Shown here: positions 11,326 to 23,654 of the stretch, piece after piece | Layout: every line of letters begins with the position of its first letter | Numbering within the stretch: position 1 is the stretch's first letter | DNA from: Chaetoderma sp. LZ-2023a | Taxonomy: Eukaryota; Mollusca; Caudofoveata; Chaetodermatida; Chaetodermatidae | Length of the DNA: 64,000 nucleotides | NCBI GenBank assembly: GCA_034401795.1 | Contig: CM067366.1 | Location: forward strand, 78,359,470 to 78,423,469 | Direction: 5' to 3' | Translations under genes and position numbers: made by a program | Notes under the pieces: generated by a model | What the model saw: only the letters and a program-made list of their open reading frames with translations | Databases searched by the model: none | What the model was told of the DNA's origin: nothing

Positions 11326-12150
11326 AAAATAAAGTTATTGAACGAAAAATCCAAAACTTACACGGATGGACAGAAATTCAGAGGCAAATGTATAGATGGA
11401 CAGGCTAACTGACCCACAAAATAATGAATATTTCCCTAGTACCATAGCCAACGTTCCCATGAAGTTTCGTCACAATACTCCAAGCAAAAATAAAGTTATT
11501 GAACGAAAACCCAAAATTTGCACGGACGGACAGACACAAATTCAGAGACAAAGGTATGGACAGACGGATGGATGAGCTGACTGACCCACAAAATAATGTA
11601 CATTTCCCTAGAAACATAGCCAATGTTCCCATAAAGTTTCATCACAATACTCCAAGCAAAGATAGTTATTGAACGAAAACCCCAAATTTGCATGGATGGA
11701 CAGACACAAATTCAGAGACAAAGGGATGGACGGATGGAGGGATGGGCTGATTGACCCACAAAATAATGTACATTTCCCTAATACCATAGCCAATGTTCCC
11801 AAAGGGATGGATGGATGGGCTGACTGGCCCTAAAACTAAGGTGCATTTCCTAACTACCCTACTACCATAGCCATCCTTCCCATGAAGTTTCATAACAATA
11901 CTCCAAGCAAAGATAAAGTTATTGAACGAAAACCCAAAATTTGCACGGACGGACGGACACAAATTCAGAGACAAAGGATTGGACGGATGGACAGACGGGC
12001 TGACTGACCCTCAAACTAAGGTGCATTTGTCTACTACCATAGCCAACCTTCCCATGAGGTGTTGTCACAATATTCCAAGCAAAAGTAGTGTGACGGACGC
12101 ACGGACAGACGGACGCACGGAGAAGAATAATGTATACACCAGTTTTATAT
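11326..12150. repeat. ~160-175-bp tandem array with ACGGACGGA blocks
   Basis: About four and a half units share 'aagttattgaacgaaaa', 'acggacggacagacacaaa', 'gacccacaaaataatg' and 'ccatagccaacgttcccat'. Unit starts lie near 11337, 11498, 11668 and 11921, the last after an internally deleted unit. The many overlapping minus-strand frames with 'SVRANFGFSFNN' are repeat translations and not a protein family. A related fragment occurs at 36745-36830. Confidence 0.65.
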
Positions 12151-12179
12151 TTATACATTTTTTTATGTAAGTAATATTC

Positions 12180-12295
12180 TATTTATGTTGAAACTAATTT
12201 GACTGGAAACTATGGTAGCAACAGCTAATTTGAATGAGAGCTGCTGCGGCCATATCTTCCCGTTAAATTAGTTTCATAATATTCAACAGCTTACC
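12180..12295. repeat. Family C-type hairpin
   Basis: Arms 'gttgaaactaatttgact' and 'gttaaattagtttcataat' with an inner AGCAACAGC/GCTGCTGCG region. The larger family C body and TGACGTCA motifs are absent. Confidence 0.5.
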
Positions 12296-13411
12296 TGTGC
12301 AGGTGTCTTACAATTGAGACACTGGCTTTTCAAGGGTTAAAGAAGAATTACAATCAGGGAATCTTGGTTTTCGACTTTTTTGACCCCAACATCAGGAGAG
12401 CTGGCTCTTCATAGACCAAATATACAAGCCACGTTTGGTCCAAGTTTGGTAAGGATCCTTTCAGTAAAACAGGAGTTATAATCCAGAAATGAGACACAAC
12501 CTCAGTCAATTTTGGTCAAAATAACACTTGAGATGTTGGCCTTATGACCAGAAATGGCCACATCCAATCTTAAGTTTGCTGAAGATTAGTTCAGTAGAGC
12601 TAAAGTTGTCATCAGGAAACGAAACACAATTTTTGTAACACAAGACGATTTAAAATCTACACCCGTAGCTCAAGCACATCAAATCTATGAGTAAGGCACG
12701 GAATATAAACAACACCTCGATTGTCAAAACAGAACGTTCATATTTTGGCATCTCACGTCTCAAACTAGCTTGTACAGATAACTAACATTAATTGCGTGTA
12801 TATTTAAAATTAAATCTTGTTTCCCTCCTACTCAGTCTGACTCTTCTACCAAGGTGACTCAGTGCTGCACATAGGGGAATGTAACTAAAAATCCTGTGCA
12901 TTTTATGGCTAAATTATCTATCTCATATATTATATACAGAATATATGTGCTCAACAGTTTGTAGGTAATTGACTGAAAGTTGAGACAGAAACATCCATCA
13001 GACAAATTGCTTACAAAATATAAAAGCAAACTATCTAACATGGCAAGTAAACATGCCAAATTGCAGTTTTCAGTGGTCAAAATGGTTAAAACAGGTATCG
13101 AGGATTTCCGCAGGACACTCATACTGTGTTTACTAACACAGAAATGATTCATTTAAAAGTTTTAACGTTTAAATATTTGAATCTTTCTTGCCAAAGATAC
13201 AAATCATCTTTAAAATGTTATTTAAAGCCACACCTAAATGAAACAATTTATTTGCGGAGAATGATAGTTCTGATTTTATCTCGGGGAAAGTAACAAATAG
13301 TGTATGTGTAGTATATAATAACCAGTTTACCTTTCACTGGCCTGAGGCATTACCGAAGCGTAACATGAACACCGCCAACGATGAACAAACGATGAATCTG
13401 AAGTTTGTTTC
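12296..13411. other. No gene recognised
   Basis: 12350-12660 resembles bivalve-type 'tggtccaagtttggtaagg' repeat text, but no second copy is clear in this window. The 97-codon minus frame at 12859-13152 has no recognisable domain. Confidence 0.4.
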
Positions 13412-13650
13412 TTAACGTTTTAAACATAAAATTTGTTCAAGAAAATTAAAATTTTCTCATAGAAAATGTCCATTTGCAGACCAAGAAGACTATTTTTGAA
13501 AAATTTATCACTGGAATGACTGGCTCGGTTATCGAGCCAATCATTACAGTGGTAAATTTTCAAAAATAGTCTTCTCTTTGTCTGCAAATGGACCTTTCTC
13601 AAGACCACTGCATAAGACATTTTTGGCCGGCTTGAGTCTTAAGGGGTTAA
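13412..13650. mobile_element. Family A MITE
   Basis: TTAA borders. The left terminus is altered (CGTTTTAAAC), the right is CTTAAGGGG-TTAA. The centre GGCTCGGTTATCGAGCC and the 'gtccatttgcagacc' arms are intact. Confidence 0.65.
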
Positions 13651-13837
13651 TTTGAAAATATAATGAAGCATTTTTTGTTATACATCTAACTTCATGAATA
13701 ACTTTGTTACATTGCTAGTTTCCCTAGACCCGATGCTCATGTACTGAAAACCTAACAGAGGTGACGATATTTGCTATTTAGTTTGCGAATATTGAAGCCA
13801 TCAGAAAAGTAGCTTCGACACGTTTTTCCCTGAACAT

Positions 13838-14053
13838 GACAAAGTGGGTGGGTGGGTGGGTGGGTGTGACAGACTGATTGATTGATTGGTGAGTAAGACT
13901 GATTAAGTGAGTGAGTGAGTGAGTGAGTGGGTGAGTGAGTGGGTGGGTGGGTGGGTGGGTGTGAGTGAGTGAGTGAGTGAGTGAGTGAGTGAGTGAGTGA
14001 GTGAGTGAGTGAGTGAGTGAGTGAGTGAGTGAGTGGGTGGGTGAGTGAGTGTG
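13838..14053. repeat. (GTGA)n/(GGGT)n microsatellite
   Basis: An uninterrupted mix of GTGA and GGGT tetranucleotides about 200 bp long. G-rich blocks could form G-quadruplexes. The 108-codon Thr/His/Ser frame on the minus strand is translated microsatellite. Confidence 0.9.
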
Positions 14054-14093
14054 TCTTATGGCTGGTAACTTATAGGGAAACACACTTACTTCT

Positions 14094-14311
14094 TTAACGG
14101 TCAAGCTAGCTGAAACCAGCCATTGCAGTGGTCTTGAAAAATGTCCATTTGCAGACCAAGACTATTTTTGAAAATCATACCACTGGAATGATTGACTCGA
14201 TAACTGAATCAGTTATTCCAGCTGTAAATTTTCAAAAAAAGTCTTCTCTTGGCCTGCAATTGGGCATTCACTAAGCAAAAATTTGAATTTCCTTGAAAAA
14301 CTCTGGGTTAA
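14094..14311. mobile_element. Family A MITE, degenerate left end
   Basis: The left end lacks CCCTT and reads TTTAACGGTCAAGC; the right ends CTGGGTTAA. The centre reads GACTCGATAACTGAATC, so both arms changed relative to the family. Confidence 0.6.
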
Positions 14312-14609
14312 TAAAGGCATAAAGCCAAAGAAAAAGATCAATGGTTAAAAAGTTGCTGAAGGGCCATGGTTTAGTACATGTAGTTTACAACACAACTTTA
14401 CACACTTTCTTCCAACAATGTAACCGTGTACCAAATTGGAAGCGACCCATGTCGGAAACGCAGGGCATAGAAGGACCAATGTCTTAAGTCGGAAAACTAG
14501 GACCACTGTGAGGCCTGGACATGCTACAGTGCACCTCAGAAAGAACTTACCATAACATGTTTCCAAAACAAAAACTGGAACATGAAGTAAGAAATGTTCT
14601 GTTGAATAT
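14312..14609. other. No gene recognised
   Basis: A 73-codon minus frame (14345-14566) shows no domain I recognise. Nothing else is supportable. Confidence 0.4.
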
Positions 14610-14850
14610 TTAACCCCTTAACCTTCGAATTTGTTCAAGAAAACTTCAATTCTCTTATAGAATATGTCCATTTGCAGACCAAGAAAAAACAATTTTTTGA
14701 AAATTTACCACTGGAATTACTGGCTCGGTTATCGAGCCAGTCATTCCAGTGGTAAATCTTCAAAAATAGTCTTCTCTTGGTCTGCAAATGGACATTTCTC
14801 AAGACCACTGCAGAAACCGTTTTTGGTTGATATGAGGGTTAAAGGGTTAA
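14610..14850. mobile_element. Family A MITE
   Basis: TTAACCCCTTAACC start and GGGTTAAAGGGTTAAGAGTTAA end. The central GGCTCGGTTATCGAGCC palindrome is intact, with long arms pairing 'gtccatttgcagaccaag' to its complement. Confidence 0.7.
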
Positions 14851-14934
14851 GAGTTAATTTGACTGGAAGCCATTGGCAGCATATACCTTTTTAAGGCCTG
14901 AGTGAATAAAAGTGAACTTGAACTTGATTCCAAT

Positions 14935-15625
14935 CAAATTAAGTCCAAGATATTCAACACCGCGATTTATTATCCCCACATTTTTCGAAGAAAAGTGACG
15001 ATTACGCCATGCATTGTATGCGTGTGTGCGTGTGTGTGTGTGCGTGCGTGTGTGTGTGCGCGTGTGCTTGTGTGTCTGGAAATCGATTGCAACGCATATA
15101 CTCCAAAACCGTTGGACTGAATTCAACCAAATTTGGTATGTGAGTAACCAATTGCGGAGTGCAGGAGGACATTTAGATCTGGCTATGCCCCCAGGGGGTG
15201 CATGATGGGTGGGGATGGGGGTTGGGGAGGAGTCAAAAGGTTAAATTTTAACGTGCAACAAGTGATTGTAATGCATCTCATTCGAAACCATTTTACAGAA
15301 TTAAATCAAATTTGGTATGTGAGTTACCCATATGATTGCGGAGTGCAAGAGAACATTTACATAACTGGCTTCACCCCAGGGGGTGGGAGAGGGGTCAAAA
15401 GGTCAAGAAATTGAATGTAATACAACTCCTCCAAAACTATTGGACAGAATTCAACTAAATCTGGTATGTGAGTTACCCATGTGATTGTGGAGTGCAAGCA
15501 GACAATTACATTGGTCTCCGATCCAGGGGATGGGAAGCGGCGGGGTCAAAAGGGCAATGCGGTGAATGTGGGGATTTGCGATGATGCATCATTGACGGAG
15601 CAATCTAGTTTTGTTTTGGAAATAT
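14935..15625 (+). mobile_element. Family E element with three ~170-bp tandem units and GT tract
   Basis: One end near 'tattatccccacatttttcg', a (TG)n tract at 15018-15072, then three units sharing 'aattcaaccaaatttggta', 'gattgcggagtgcaa', 'ccagggggtg' and 'ggtcaaaagg' (starting near 15105, 15285 and 15440). It closes at 'gtggggatttgcgatgatg'. The inverted copy at 39938-40545 has the same ends and unit order, which defines the element. Non-coding. Confidence 0.65.
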
Positions 15626-15631
15626 GTTAAA

Positions 15632-15842
15632 TTAGTAACCCTTACCACTCTGATGTCAAAATTTTTAATTTTCAAACGAAAGAAAAAGATGAACTGGTGT
15701 TTATTTTTCAACAAATTTAGTGGAAGATGGTGCTGTCGTAGACAGCAACATCATCCACCAAAATTGTTGAAAAACGTACACTAGTTTCTTTGATATTGAC
15801 ACCGTAAAAGATAGAATATTGACATCAGTGTGCTACGGGTCA
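15632..15842. mobile_element. Family B MITE
   Basis: 'taacccttaccactctgat' on the left and 'catcagtgtgctacggg' on the right. The inner hairpin GGTGCTGTCGTAGACAGC is present. Borders are eroded from TTAA. Confidence 0.65.
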
Positions 15843-16109
15843 ACTGTCCTGTATACATGTAGTCTGAAAGAGTGCAATCATTTCCATTATGTTTGCTAGT
15901 GCATGAAAAATAAAATAAATAAATTTCTAAATTCTTGAAGCAGATGAAAATATTTTGAACATTTATAACCAAACATGATATAAGGTCAGATGAATAAAAC
16001 AATCATCAAATTTGCTCTAGAAATGGAATTATAAATTTAATGCATTTTATGGGAGACACAAATTAACACGCTCGCGTGACTGCGGTTCAAAATACTTGGG
16101 AAATAACAA

Positions 16110-16316
16110 TTAACCCTTACCACTCTGATGTCAATATTCTATTTTTTAATGTGTCAATATCAAAAAACTGGTGTACGTTTTTAAACAATTTTGGTGGAAG
16201 ATGTCGCTGTCTACAACAGCACCATCTTCCACCAAATTTGATCAAAAATTAACACCAGTTCATCCGTTAATTTAATTAAAAAATTAAAATGGTAACACCA
16301 GAGTGGTAAGGGTTAA
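16110..16316. mobile_element. Family B MITE, well-preserved copy
   Basis: Perfect TTAACCCTTACCACTCTG start and CAGAGTGGTAAGGGTTAA end, about 207 bp, with a central GTCTACAACAGCACC hairpin. This is the best copy for defining the family's TTAA target site. Confidence 0.75.
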
Positions 16317-16732
16317 TAATGACACGCATCAACAATTCACAAATACATCAGTTACAGATGTTGGACGATATCATCGGCAAATTTCTTATTCAAATTATTT
16401 TAACAATTTTCAATGCCTTTTAGTCTCTTAGCTGGAAATTAATTTCATAAAAACAATATAAGTTGTAGAGCATGACTTTCAGATTACCACTGGACCGCAA
16501 ATCTATCAAATTTAAACACCTAATTCTTCAGTCTGTTCTAATTGATATTTATTACATCCAATAGTTCCGACTGATTCCAATGGGAGTTGGAAACTTGGAA
16601 CTTTTAGCAAAACTTGCCTATATTGTTCAGAACATGGTGAGATTGACTTAGGCAGTGTTCCCACTAGAGAGATAGTCTGAAGTAAGTCTGAAGTAAGTCT
16701 GGTTGTTTATCACTAATTGAACTTTCCAGTTT
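16317..16732. other. No gene recognised
   Basis: AT-rich with no repeat I can match elsewhere in the window. Confidence 0.4.
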
Positions 16733-17095
16733 TAGCTATGCCCTGCCCAGCACTAGGCTAAACTCGACCCACACCTCACTCATGTTGGGATCAATCGATC
16801 CCTGAACTCCATGACTATCAATTTCCATAAAACTATACAGGTAAGCTGTTAAATATTTTGAAACTAATTTGACTGGGTGCTGTTTCTGCCTAGCAACAGC
16901 GCCCAGTCAACTTAGTTTCAAAATATTCAACAGCAAGTTTATTAAATAGCAGACATACAATTTGTACAACAATGCTTAGTCCGTCATCAATTAAGCGTTC
17001 GTGATGAACTTAGCTAAGTCATTCATGACGTAATTGATTATGACATCATCCTACATATCACATAGTTGATTATGACATCATATGATTGATGGATA
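16733..17095 (+). mobile_element. Family C element
   Basis: Same order as at 2007: 'tatgccctgccca', GATCAATCGATC, 'acaggtaagctg', a hairpin at 16850-16935, 'gacatacaatttg', dinucleotide-like 'gatgaacttagctaagtc', then 'atgacatcatatgattgat'. Its TGACGTCA sites have decayed to TGACATCA. Confidence 0.6.
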
Positions 17096-17342
17096 AACTG
17101 TAATCCTCCTTTCTCTTACCGATGTAAAAATTTCACCAAACCGATAGATCACCATCCTTCAGCTGACTCACAGGTCCGGTAAGCTAAAATGGTTTTTTGA
17201 GCCATCCTTCCATCAGGGTAATATTACCGTAAAAAAATGGCAATGACCTCTGAACTATGACCTCTGATATAATCTATTGACTGGATTAATTCATTTCTTT
17301 GTTGAACAAGCAACAAGTATATACAATTGATCTTTTTTTTTT

Positions 17343-17675
17343 TAGCTATGCCATGCCCATCTCTAGCTAAGCTCCACGCACACCTCACTCACGTTTGGAT
17401 CGATCGATCTCTGACTATCAATTTCCAGAAACTATACAGGTAAGCTATTGAATATTTTGGAACTAATTTGACTGTGGCAGTCAACAGCGTCCAGACAAAT
17501 TAGTTTCAAATATTCAACAGCATGTTTATTAAATAGTAGAGACATACAATTCGTACGTGTTGTAAGAGGTAAAGACGGGCCAAATAGAATCATTTATGAC
17601 GTAATGCTTATGACGTCAACCTATATTCCACTTAGTTGATTATGATGTCATATGACATCAGATGATAGATGGATA
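17343..17675 (+). mobile_element. Family C element, close to a second copy
   Basis: Lies only about 250 bp after the preceding copy in the same orientation: 'tagctatgccatgccca', GATCGATCGATC, 'caggtaagctattgaat', a hairpin near 17446-17520, and 'cataca-attcgtacg'. TGACGTCA is retained near 17610. Confidence 0.6.
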
Positions 17676-18554
17676 CTCTGGAAAAGTGAATTGTGATGTA
17701 GCCCTACAAGACGTATGGTATCATATTTTAGATGCAGTGAGATTTGACCTTATTAATGAATAGATTGTGGTATTAAAAAAATCAAACAAATATATGATAT
17801 CATGAATACATGGCATGGCACATATTTCTGAAGTGGGAGCTTTAAGAAAAAGCACACACGCACACACCATTATAATTGTGCGGGGAGGTGTAAAACATAA
17901 TTAAGATCACAGATAAATATGTTACAAAAGTCCTAAGAAAAGTTTGATAGAAGTGTGACACGGACAGGTATATAATGACACGTTTGATGTGAGCTTGATT
18001 ACAGATTGACAGCCATTAACACATTTAGTCGAAAAACACCAAATTATTTATGATTTAAAGAATATTATGGTGAATATTTTGAAACTAATTAGACTGGGAG
18101 CTGCTGTGGTGAAAAATATTTTCAAAATATTCAATAAAATATTCAACAGTATAATTGAGATGCTGGAATTTCAAGGATTAAGGTTCTCAGGAGTAACATC
18201 TTATCTTAAGTTATTTCAATATTTTGAAAGGGGTTTTGCTGAATCAGGCATCTCAACACTTGCTTAAATGGAACTGAATAATGTAATCAAATAAGTTAGC
18301 AGAAAAAGGATACCTGATGTTTAGCAAAACGAAAGCAACATTTAACGTGATTTTACCATTTCAACTCTGAAACTTTTTTATCTTATTATCAAAGCAATCA
18401 TACATGAAGTGTTGAATATTTTGAAAATAAACTGACTTAAAAACGGCTTCCAGTAAAATTAATCTTCAAGATATTTTTCAGCACGATATCCATTACACCC
18501 TAAAGCATTTGTTTATATCTGGCCTGCAGGGATGAAGATGTTAATACGAATGAT
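17676..18554. other. AT-rich stretch with two weak hairpin relics
   Basis: Relics of the GAATATTTTGAAACTAATT hairpin core occur at 18068-18145 and 18412-18485. The 66-codon frame at 18067-18267 includes one of them. No gene is supportable. Confidence 0.45.
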
Positions 18555-18755
18555 TTAACCCTTACCACTCTGGTGTGAAAAATTTAAATTTTCAAATTAA
18601 ATTAAAAGATGAACTGGTTTTAATTTTTCAACGAATTTGGTGAGAGATGGTGCTGTCGTAGACACCAACATCTTCCAGCAAAATTATTGAAAAATGTACA
18701 CCAGTTTCTTTGATATTGACACAATAAGACAGAATATTGACATCAGAGTGCTAAT
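18555..18755. mobile_element. Family B MITE
   Basis: Starts TTAACCCTTACCACTCTGG and ends CATCAGAGTGCTAATC, so the right border has lost GGGTTAA. The centre is GGTGCTGTCGTAGACACC. Confidence 0.65.
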
Positions 18756-19514
18756 CAATTTATGCAGCACACGTTTCAATAATTTATGTCAATGATCATT
18801 CGTTAATTGTTTATTTATTCAAATTTTAAAATACAAATAACATATCAGACATTACCAATCCACCCTACTATCACCTCTAGCCTCAAGCCCTCTGGCAGAC
18901 ATGAAGAATCTAGTTTTGAAAACTTATCGCTGGTGCTGATATATAATAACCAGCTCCTTTTGGTTGAAGGGGGAAGAAAAAAAATAAATGAGAAGAATTT
19001 CCACTTTACTCAATACAATAATTGTATTCATAACATTCAGCTTGTGCCACTAGAACTATTCTGTCTGATATTAATTTGACTGACAACTGACAAAAATTTC
19101 AACAACTTTCCTGTATAACTGTCTTAAAATTGATCCAATGAATTTTCGAGGGTTAAATAAGGCATTAAATAAGAATGATTAAATATAGGAAATAAAAGTT
19201 AGTTGTTGCTGAATCACATCAGGGTAGATAACCTCTTTTGAGAAATTATATTGAATATTATGGTTATCTCCCTTGGTTTGCATTAATATACATCATAGAA
19301 TGTATCATGAATAAGATTTGCTTGAGGCTAAGAAGCTCATTCCACAAATATGTTCTCATACATTTATTCAACTAGATATTAAATTTGCTTCCTGCTGTGC
19401 TTTTTTTAGAATCAAGTAAGAAACAGCTGCAGATTTAATGAAAAGATCAGGGAGTGTCTATCTCTTAACCATTTAACCCTTGAAATGCCACTGACTCAAA
19501 TTTAAAACAACTAT
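18756..19514. other. No gene recognised
   Basis: The 90-codon plus frame at 18807-19079 has no identifiable motif. The rest is AT-rich. Confidence 0.4.
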
Positions 19515-19618
19515 CCAGGAAAGCTGTTGAATATTTTGAAACTAATTTGTCTGAAACCTATTGCTGCCATTGGCAGCAAAAGATCCCAGTCAAATTAGTT
19601 TCAAAATATTTGACGGAA
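19515..19618. repeat. Family C-type hairpin
   Basis: Arms 'gttgaatattttgaaacta' and 'tagtttcaaaatatttgac' around CTATTGCTGCCATTGGCAGC. Confidence 0.6.
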
Positions 19619-19654
19619 TATTACTTAATTCAACAAGGTGTAAAGGTGAGCATG

Positions 19655-20130
19655 TCTCATAATCAGCACATGGCCGAGATAGCTTAGTGAAGTTGTTTCT
19701 CTGCGAAAGTTTTGGCAGAGAACCATCAACAAAGCTCCTCCGGATTTAAGATGGAGGAATAACCGTCGCAGATGTTCTATTCCGGTAGATTAGTAGTATT
19801 ACTATGTGCATATTGTACTAGCTCGGTGAGGGAACATCGGGCTGGTGCTATTCACAGGTTTTTGTGACACTAAGCGGCTTAGTGTTTCTAATTCTCCTAG
19901 GAAGGATGTCAGTACATCACAAGTAACACCAGCCCACCCCCACACCCCAGTTTCATGCAGGTACCAATCTATACTCCTTGGTAAAGAGAGGCAAGTAGGA
20001 TGGAAGGAGATTGACTGAGCTTCCGATGATCACCAGTCAACCAGAGATGATAAGCCAGGGTAGCAGGTTTCACGGCTCAGCATATTACTGCCTGGGATAT
20101 CACCTCCTCAGGTTCCCCTTCTGACCAAAT
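19655..20130 (+). repeat. Possible SINE-like repeat
   Basis: 'gagatagcttagtgaag' resembles a tRNA-type A box. Downstream text such as 'gcaggtaccaatctatactc' and 'gtaaagagaggcaagta' reminds me of conserved tails of marine-invertebrate SINEs. I see no good B box and only one copy in the window, so this is a suggestion. Confidence 0.25.
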
Positions 20131-20259
20131 GCCAAATCTTACTCTTTCAATTTATAAAAGTTAAGAGCTCTGACAACAAAGCATCAAGAATTAAATTCTT
20201 TTTTGATCAGGACCAAAAACTTATCAATTCAGAAATAACAATTTGGTTTTAATGATTTA

Positions 20260-20502
20260 TTAACTAACCCTGTAATAGTCAAGACGGCCAAAACCAGCCT
20301 CTGAAGTGGTCTTGAGGAATGTCCATTTGCAGACATATATAAAACTATTTTGAAAATTTACCACTGGAATGACTGGCTCGATTATCGAGCCAGTCATTCC
20401 AGTGGTAAATTTTCAAAAATAGTCTTATCTTCACCTGCAAATGGACATTCACGGAGGAAAAAATTTAATTTTTGTTTAGAATCTTGACCATTAAAGGGTT
20501 AA
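20260..20502. mobile_element. Family A MITE
   Basis: Right end exact (CTTGACCATTAAAGGGTTAA); left end altered (TTAACTAACCCTGTAATAG). Centre GGCTCGATTATCGAGCC with perfect GACTGGCT/AGCCAGTC arms. Confidence 0.7.
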
Positions 20503-20677
20503 GCTGTATTCTGATTGATAATAGCATTCAGGAGGTCGAGCATTCAGCCAATGAACAGTCTGGTCAGAGAGACTTCATCTCCCTACAATCATGCCTGCAT
20601 GCACGCTCAGAACACACAAAAGGAAAGCAGTATTATTACCAGCATCTCTGGACACAAGGGTATATGCGAGCATGGAA

Positions 20678-20980
20678 GACCCAGACATATATACTGGTCT
20701 GGCGTTTTGTTAGCTTACTAAAATACTTACCACTCAATTCACTGTTTGCTATAAGTCAGCTGACTTAGATATCTCAGAAAATTTAAACCTATTCATTCCC
20801 ATGGCGTGTGGGTTCCCTAGTAAACAAGGCTAGCAGAGATACATCCCTCCATTGGGTATTCTTGATAGTATCTCTTTAACTCTAGTCATTGCTCTAGGGA
20901 ACCGGTTCCTCTATTTCTATAGAGTACATATAAACGAGTCTGTGAGCATGCACACTTATGCTACTATGTATGTGACAGAG
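20678..20980. repeat. Left inverted repeat, DIRS family 2
   Basis: Complementary to 25100-25390. The terminus 'gacccagacatatatactgg' has its complement in the ICR at about 21100-21126. Confidence 0.65.
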
Positions 20981-21057
20981 TCTAAACCGTCATTAATTAA
21001 TTCCACAAAATTTAATAATGATTTGCAATTTAACGACGCGGGGTGACCGAGGTAAGG

Positions 21058-21180
21058 CACAGTGAATCGAGTGGTAAGTATTTTAGTAAGCTAACAAAAC
21101 GCCAGACCAGTATATACGTCTGGGTCGTTTTTTAACACAACAAAAATACTAAGCCACTCAATTCACTGTTTGCTAAGACA
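21058..21180. repeat. Internal complementary region, DIRS family 2
   Basis: Joins the complements of the two element termini at 'tctgggtcg' / 'ttttttaacacaac'. In DIRS replication models the ICR templates closure of the circular intermediate (class knowledge). Confidence 0.6.
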
Positions 21181-22084
21181 TAGAATTGGTCAGAGGTGGA
21201 TTGGTAAATTGCAAATCAGGAATGAAATGTTAATCACCAAAAATACTAAAACAAACTAAAACACTGAAGTGCTGAAAGAGCACGAACAAACAAATGTTCT
21301 GAACAAAATACACTAAAATAATGATAATTAGAAAATCTCAGCAAAGAGAATTTAAAAACAGACACGAGAAGAAGACGGCTGACTAAAGAAAGAATCTATG
21401 CAATTGAGCCTAGGTTTGAGTGGCGAAACTAGAAATGTTCGATTGTGAATTGAATCTGATCTTTCAGATAAAAATAATGTAGAATCTGACATTTATACCG
21501 CAACTTACATAATGTCGTCCACTGATAGATCTGCATAGAATGCGAAGAAGGCCATACCATGAACATCATGTGCCTTAACACTTACTGAGTGTCTCCTGGA
21601 GACACATTCTAGTGTCAATTAATGGTGTCTGTAATCCAGTTGATGAGATCCACACGTACTAAACAAATTTGCATAAGTAATCTGAACGGTGTTTCGAAAA
21701 AATCTTTTAAATTGGGTATAGTTTTCGGAAACGATTGAAAACAATTATTAGGTTTTATATATATAAGATCTCTTCAAGGGCAAAGAATGTAGCCAGATCT
21801 CCTACCACCTAGAAAAGATCATTCACAAAAAGAATACGAATATCAGACCGCCATCTAACAAATGCGGCAGCTAGTAGAAAAAGAATGATTTCAGAGTTAT
21901 ACAATTAAACAGATGGATCCAAACCCTATGAAAAAGTTTACTTTGCGGATAACGAGCCGCTAGTTAGCAACTAGTTTGCGGCAAAGGAAAAACTGAGCAA
22001 CAGGACTTAACATGGCCTAGCGGCTAGATGTTAATTAATTAATTAAAACTGAGCAGCTGGTTTGCAGCAGAGTATGTGATTTGC

Positions 22085-23155
22085 CACAAACTGAGCGGCT
22101 GCTTAACATGAAGGACTGTTTCTCACAAACTGAGTGGCCGGTTAACATGAAGGACTCTGTTTCTCACAAACTGAGTGGCTGGTTAACATGAAGGACTCTG
22201 TTTCTCACAAACTGAGTGGCTGGTTAACATGAAGGACTCTGTTTCTCACAAACTGAGTGGCTGGTTAACATGAAGGACTCTGTTTCTCACAAACTGAGTG
22301 GCTGGTTAACATGAAGGACTCTGTTTCTCACAAACTGAGTGGCTGGTTAACATGAAGGACTCTGTTTCTCACAAACTGAGTGGCTGGTTAACATGAAGGA
22401 CTCTGTTTCTCACAAACTGAGCGGCTGGTTAACATGAAGGACTATGTTTCTCACAAACTGAGTGGCTGGTTAACATGAAGGACTCTGTTTCTCACAAACT
22501 GAGCGGCTGGTTAACATTAAGGACTCTGTTTCTCACAAACTGAGTGGCTGGTTAACATGAAGGACTCTGTTTCTCACAAACTGACCGGCTGGTTAACATG
22601 AAGGACACTGTTTCTCACAAACTGAGTGGCTGGTTAACATGAAGGACTCTGTTTCTCACAAACTGAGTGGCTGGTTAACATGAAGGACTCTGTTTCTCAC
22701 AAACTGAGCGGCTGGTTAACATGAAGGACTCTGTTTCTCACAAACTGAGTGGCTGGTTAACATGAAGGACTCTGTTTCTCACAAACTGAGCGGCTGGTTA
22801 ACATAAAGGACTCTGTTTCTCACAAACTGAGCGGCTGGTTAACATGAAAGACTCTGTTTCTCACAAACTGAGTGGTTGGTTAACATGAAGGACTCTGTTT
22901 CTCACAAACTGAGTGGTTGGTTAACATGAAGGACTCTGTTTCTCACAAACTGAGTGGCTGGTTAACATGAAGGACTCTGTTTCTCACAAACTGAGTGGTT
23001 GGTTAACATGAAGGACTCTGTTTCTCACAAACTGAGTGGTTGCTTAACATGAAGGACTCTGTTTCTCACAAACTGAGCGGCTGGTTAACATAAAGGACTC
23101 TGTTTCTCACAAACTGAGTGACTGGTTAACATGAGACTCTGTTTCTCACAGACTA
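22085..23155. repeat. 41-bp minisatellite, about 26 copies
   Basis: The unit combines 'aactgagtggctggttaaca' with 'tgaaggactctgtttctcac'. Period is 41 bp by counting. Copies differ mainly at GAGTGG/GAGCGG and CTGG/TTGG. There are no unique spacers, so it is not a CRISPR array, and 41 is not a multiple of three. Confidence 0.95.
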
Positions 23156-23654
23156 TATTTCCCTGACTAAATTTGAGAGAAAGATCAAAGCCTCATTCTG
23201 CCAGAGTATATGCTTTTCTTGTTGAGGTAGTTTTGTGTAAATATATTTTGATCTCAAGCTTGTTTAAGTGAACAATGTGGTTAGTAAGTATATATTGGTG
23301 TAGAATAAGTGGATAGATACATGTAGCAAGTTGCTGTGCTGCAATGCAAGCAAATCTTTCTTGAACAAGTTTCTGACAGCAAAGTTGATTAATTTATCAT
23401 GTATACTAGTAATACATCTGTCATATTTGACATAATTTATTTGACGCATTTAGAAACCTGTTGTCAGTCAATGCTATGACACCTGAATACTACATATGGT
23501 TGTAGCATAAGGAAGATAAAGTGTTGAACCACTAGTAAGTTATCACAGTTATTTATGTGCTTTAGAATGAATATACATGCATATATATTGACCTAGTATA
23601 AAGGGAAGTAGTAATGGCATGAATGGTTGGCATTTTCTTCTTCAAACAGGGAAG

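Noticed and set aside
11405..12158. Family of related minus-strand proteins with 'SVRANFGFSFNN'
   Set aside because: They are successive frames through a 160-175-bp non-coding tandem array.
13778..14104. Thr/His/Ser repeat protein on the minus strand
   Set aside because: It is translated (GTGA)n/(GGGT)n microsatellite.
22085..23155. CRISPR-like array
   Set aside because: Units are contiguous 41-bp tandem copies without unique spacers, in a eukaryotic context.
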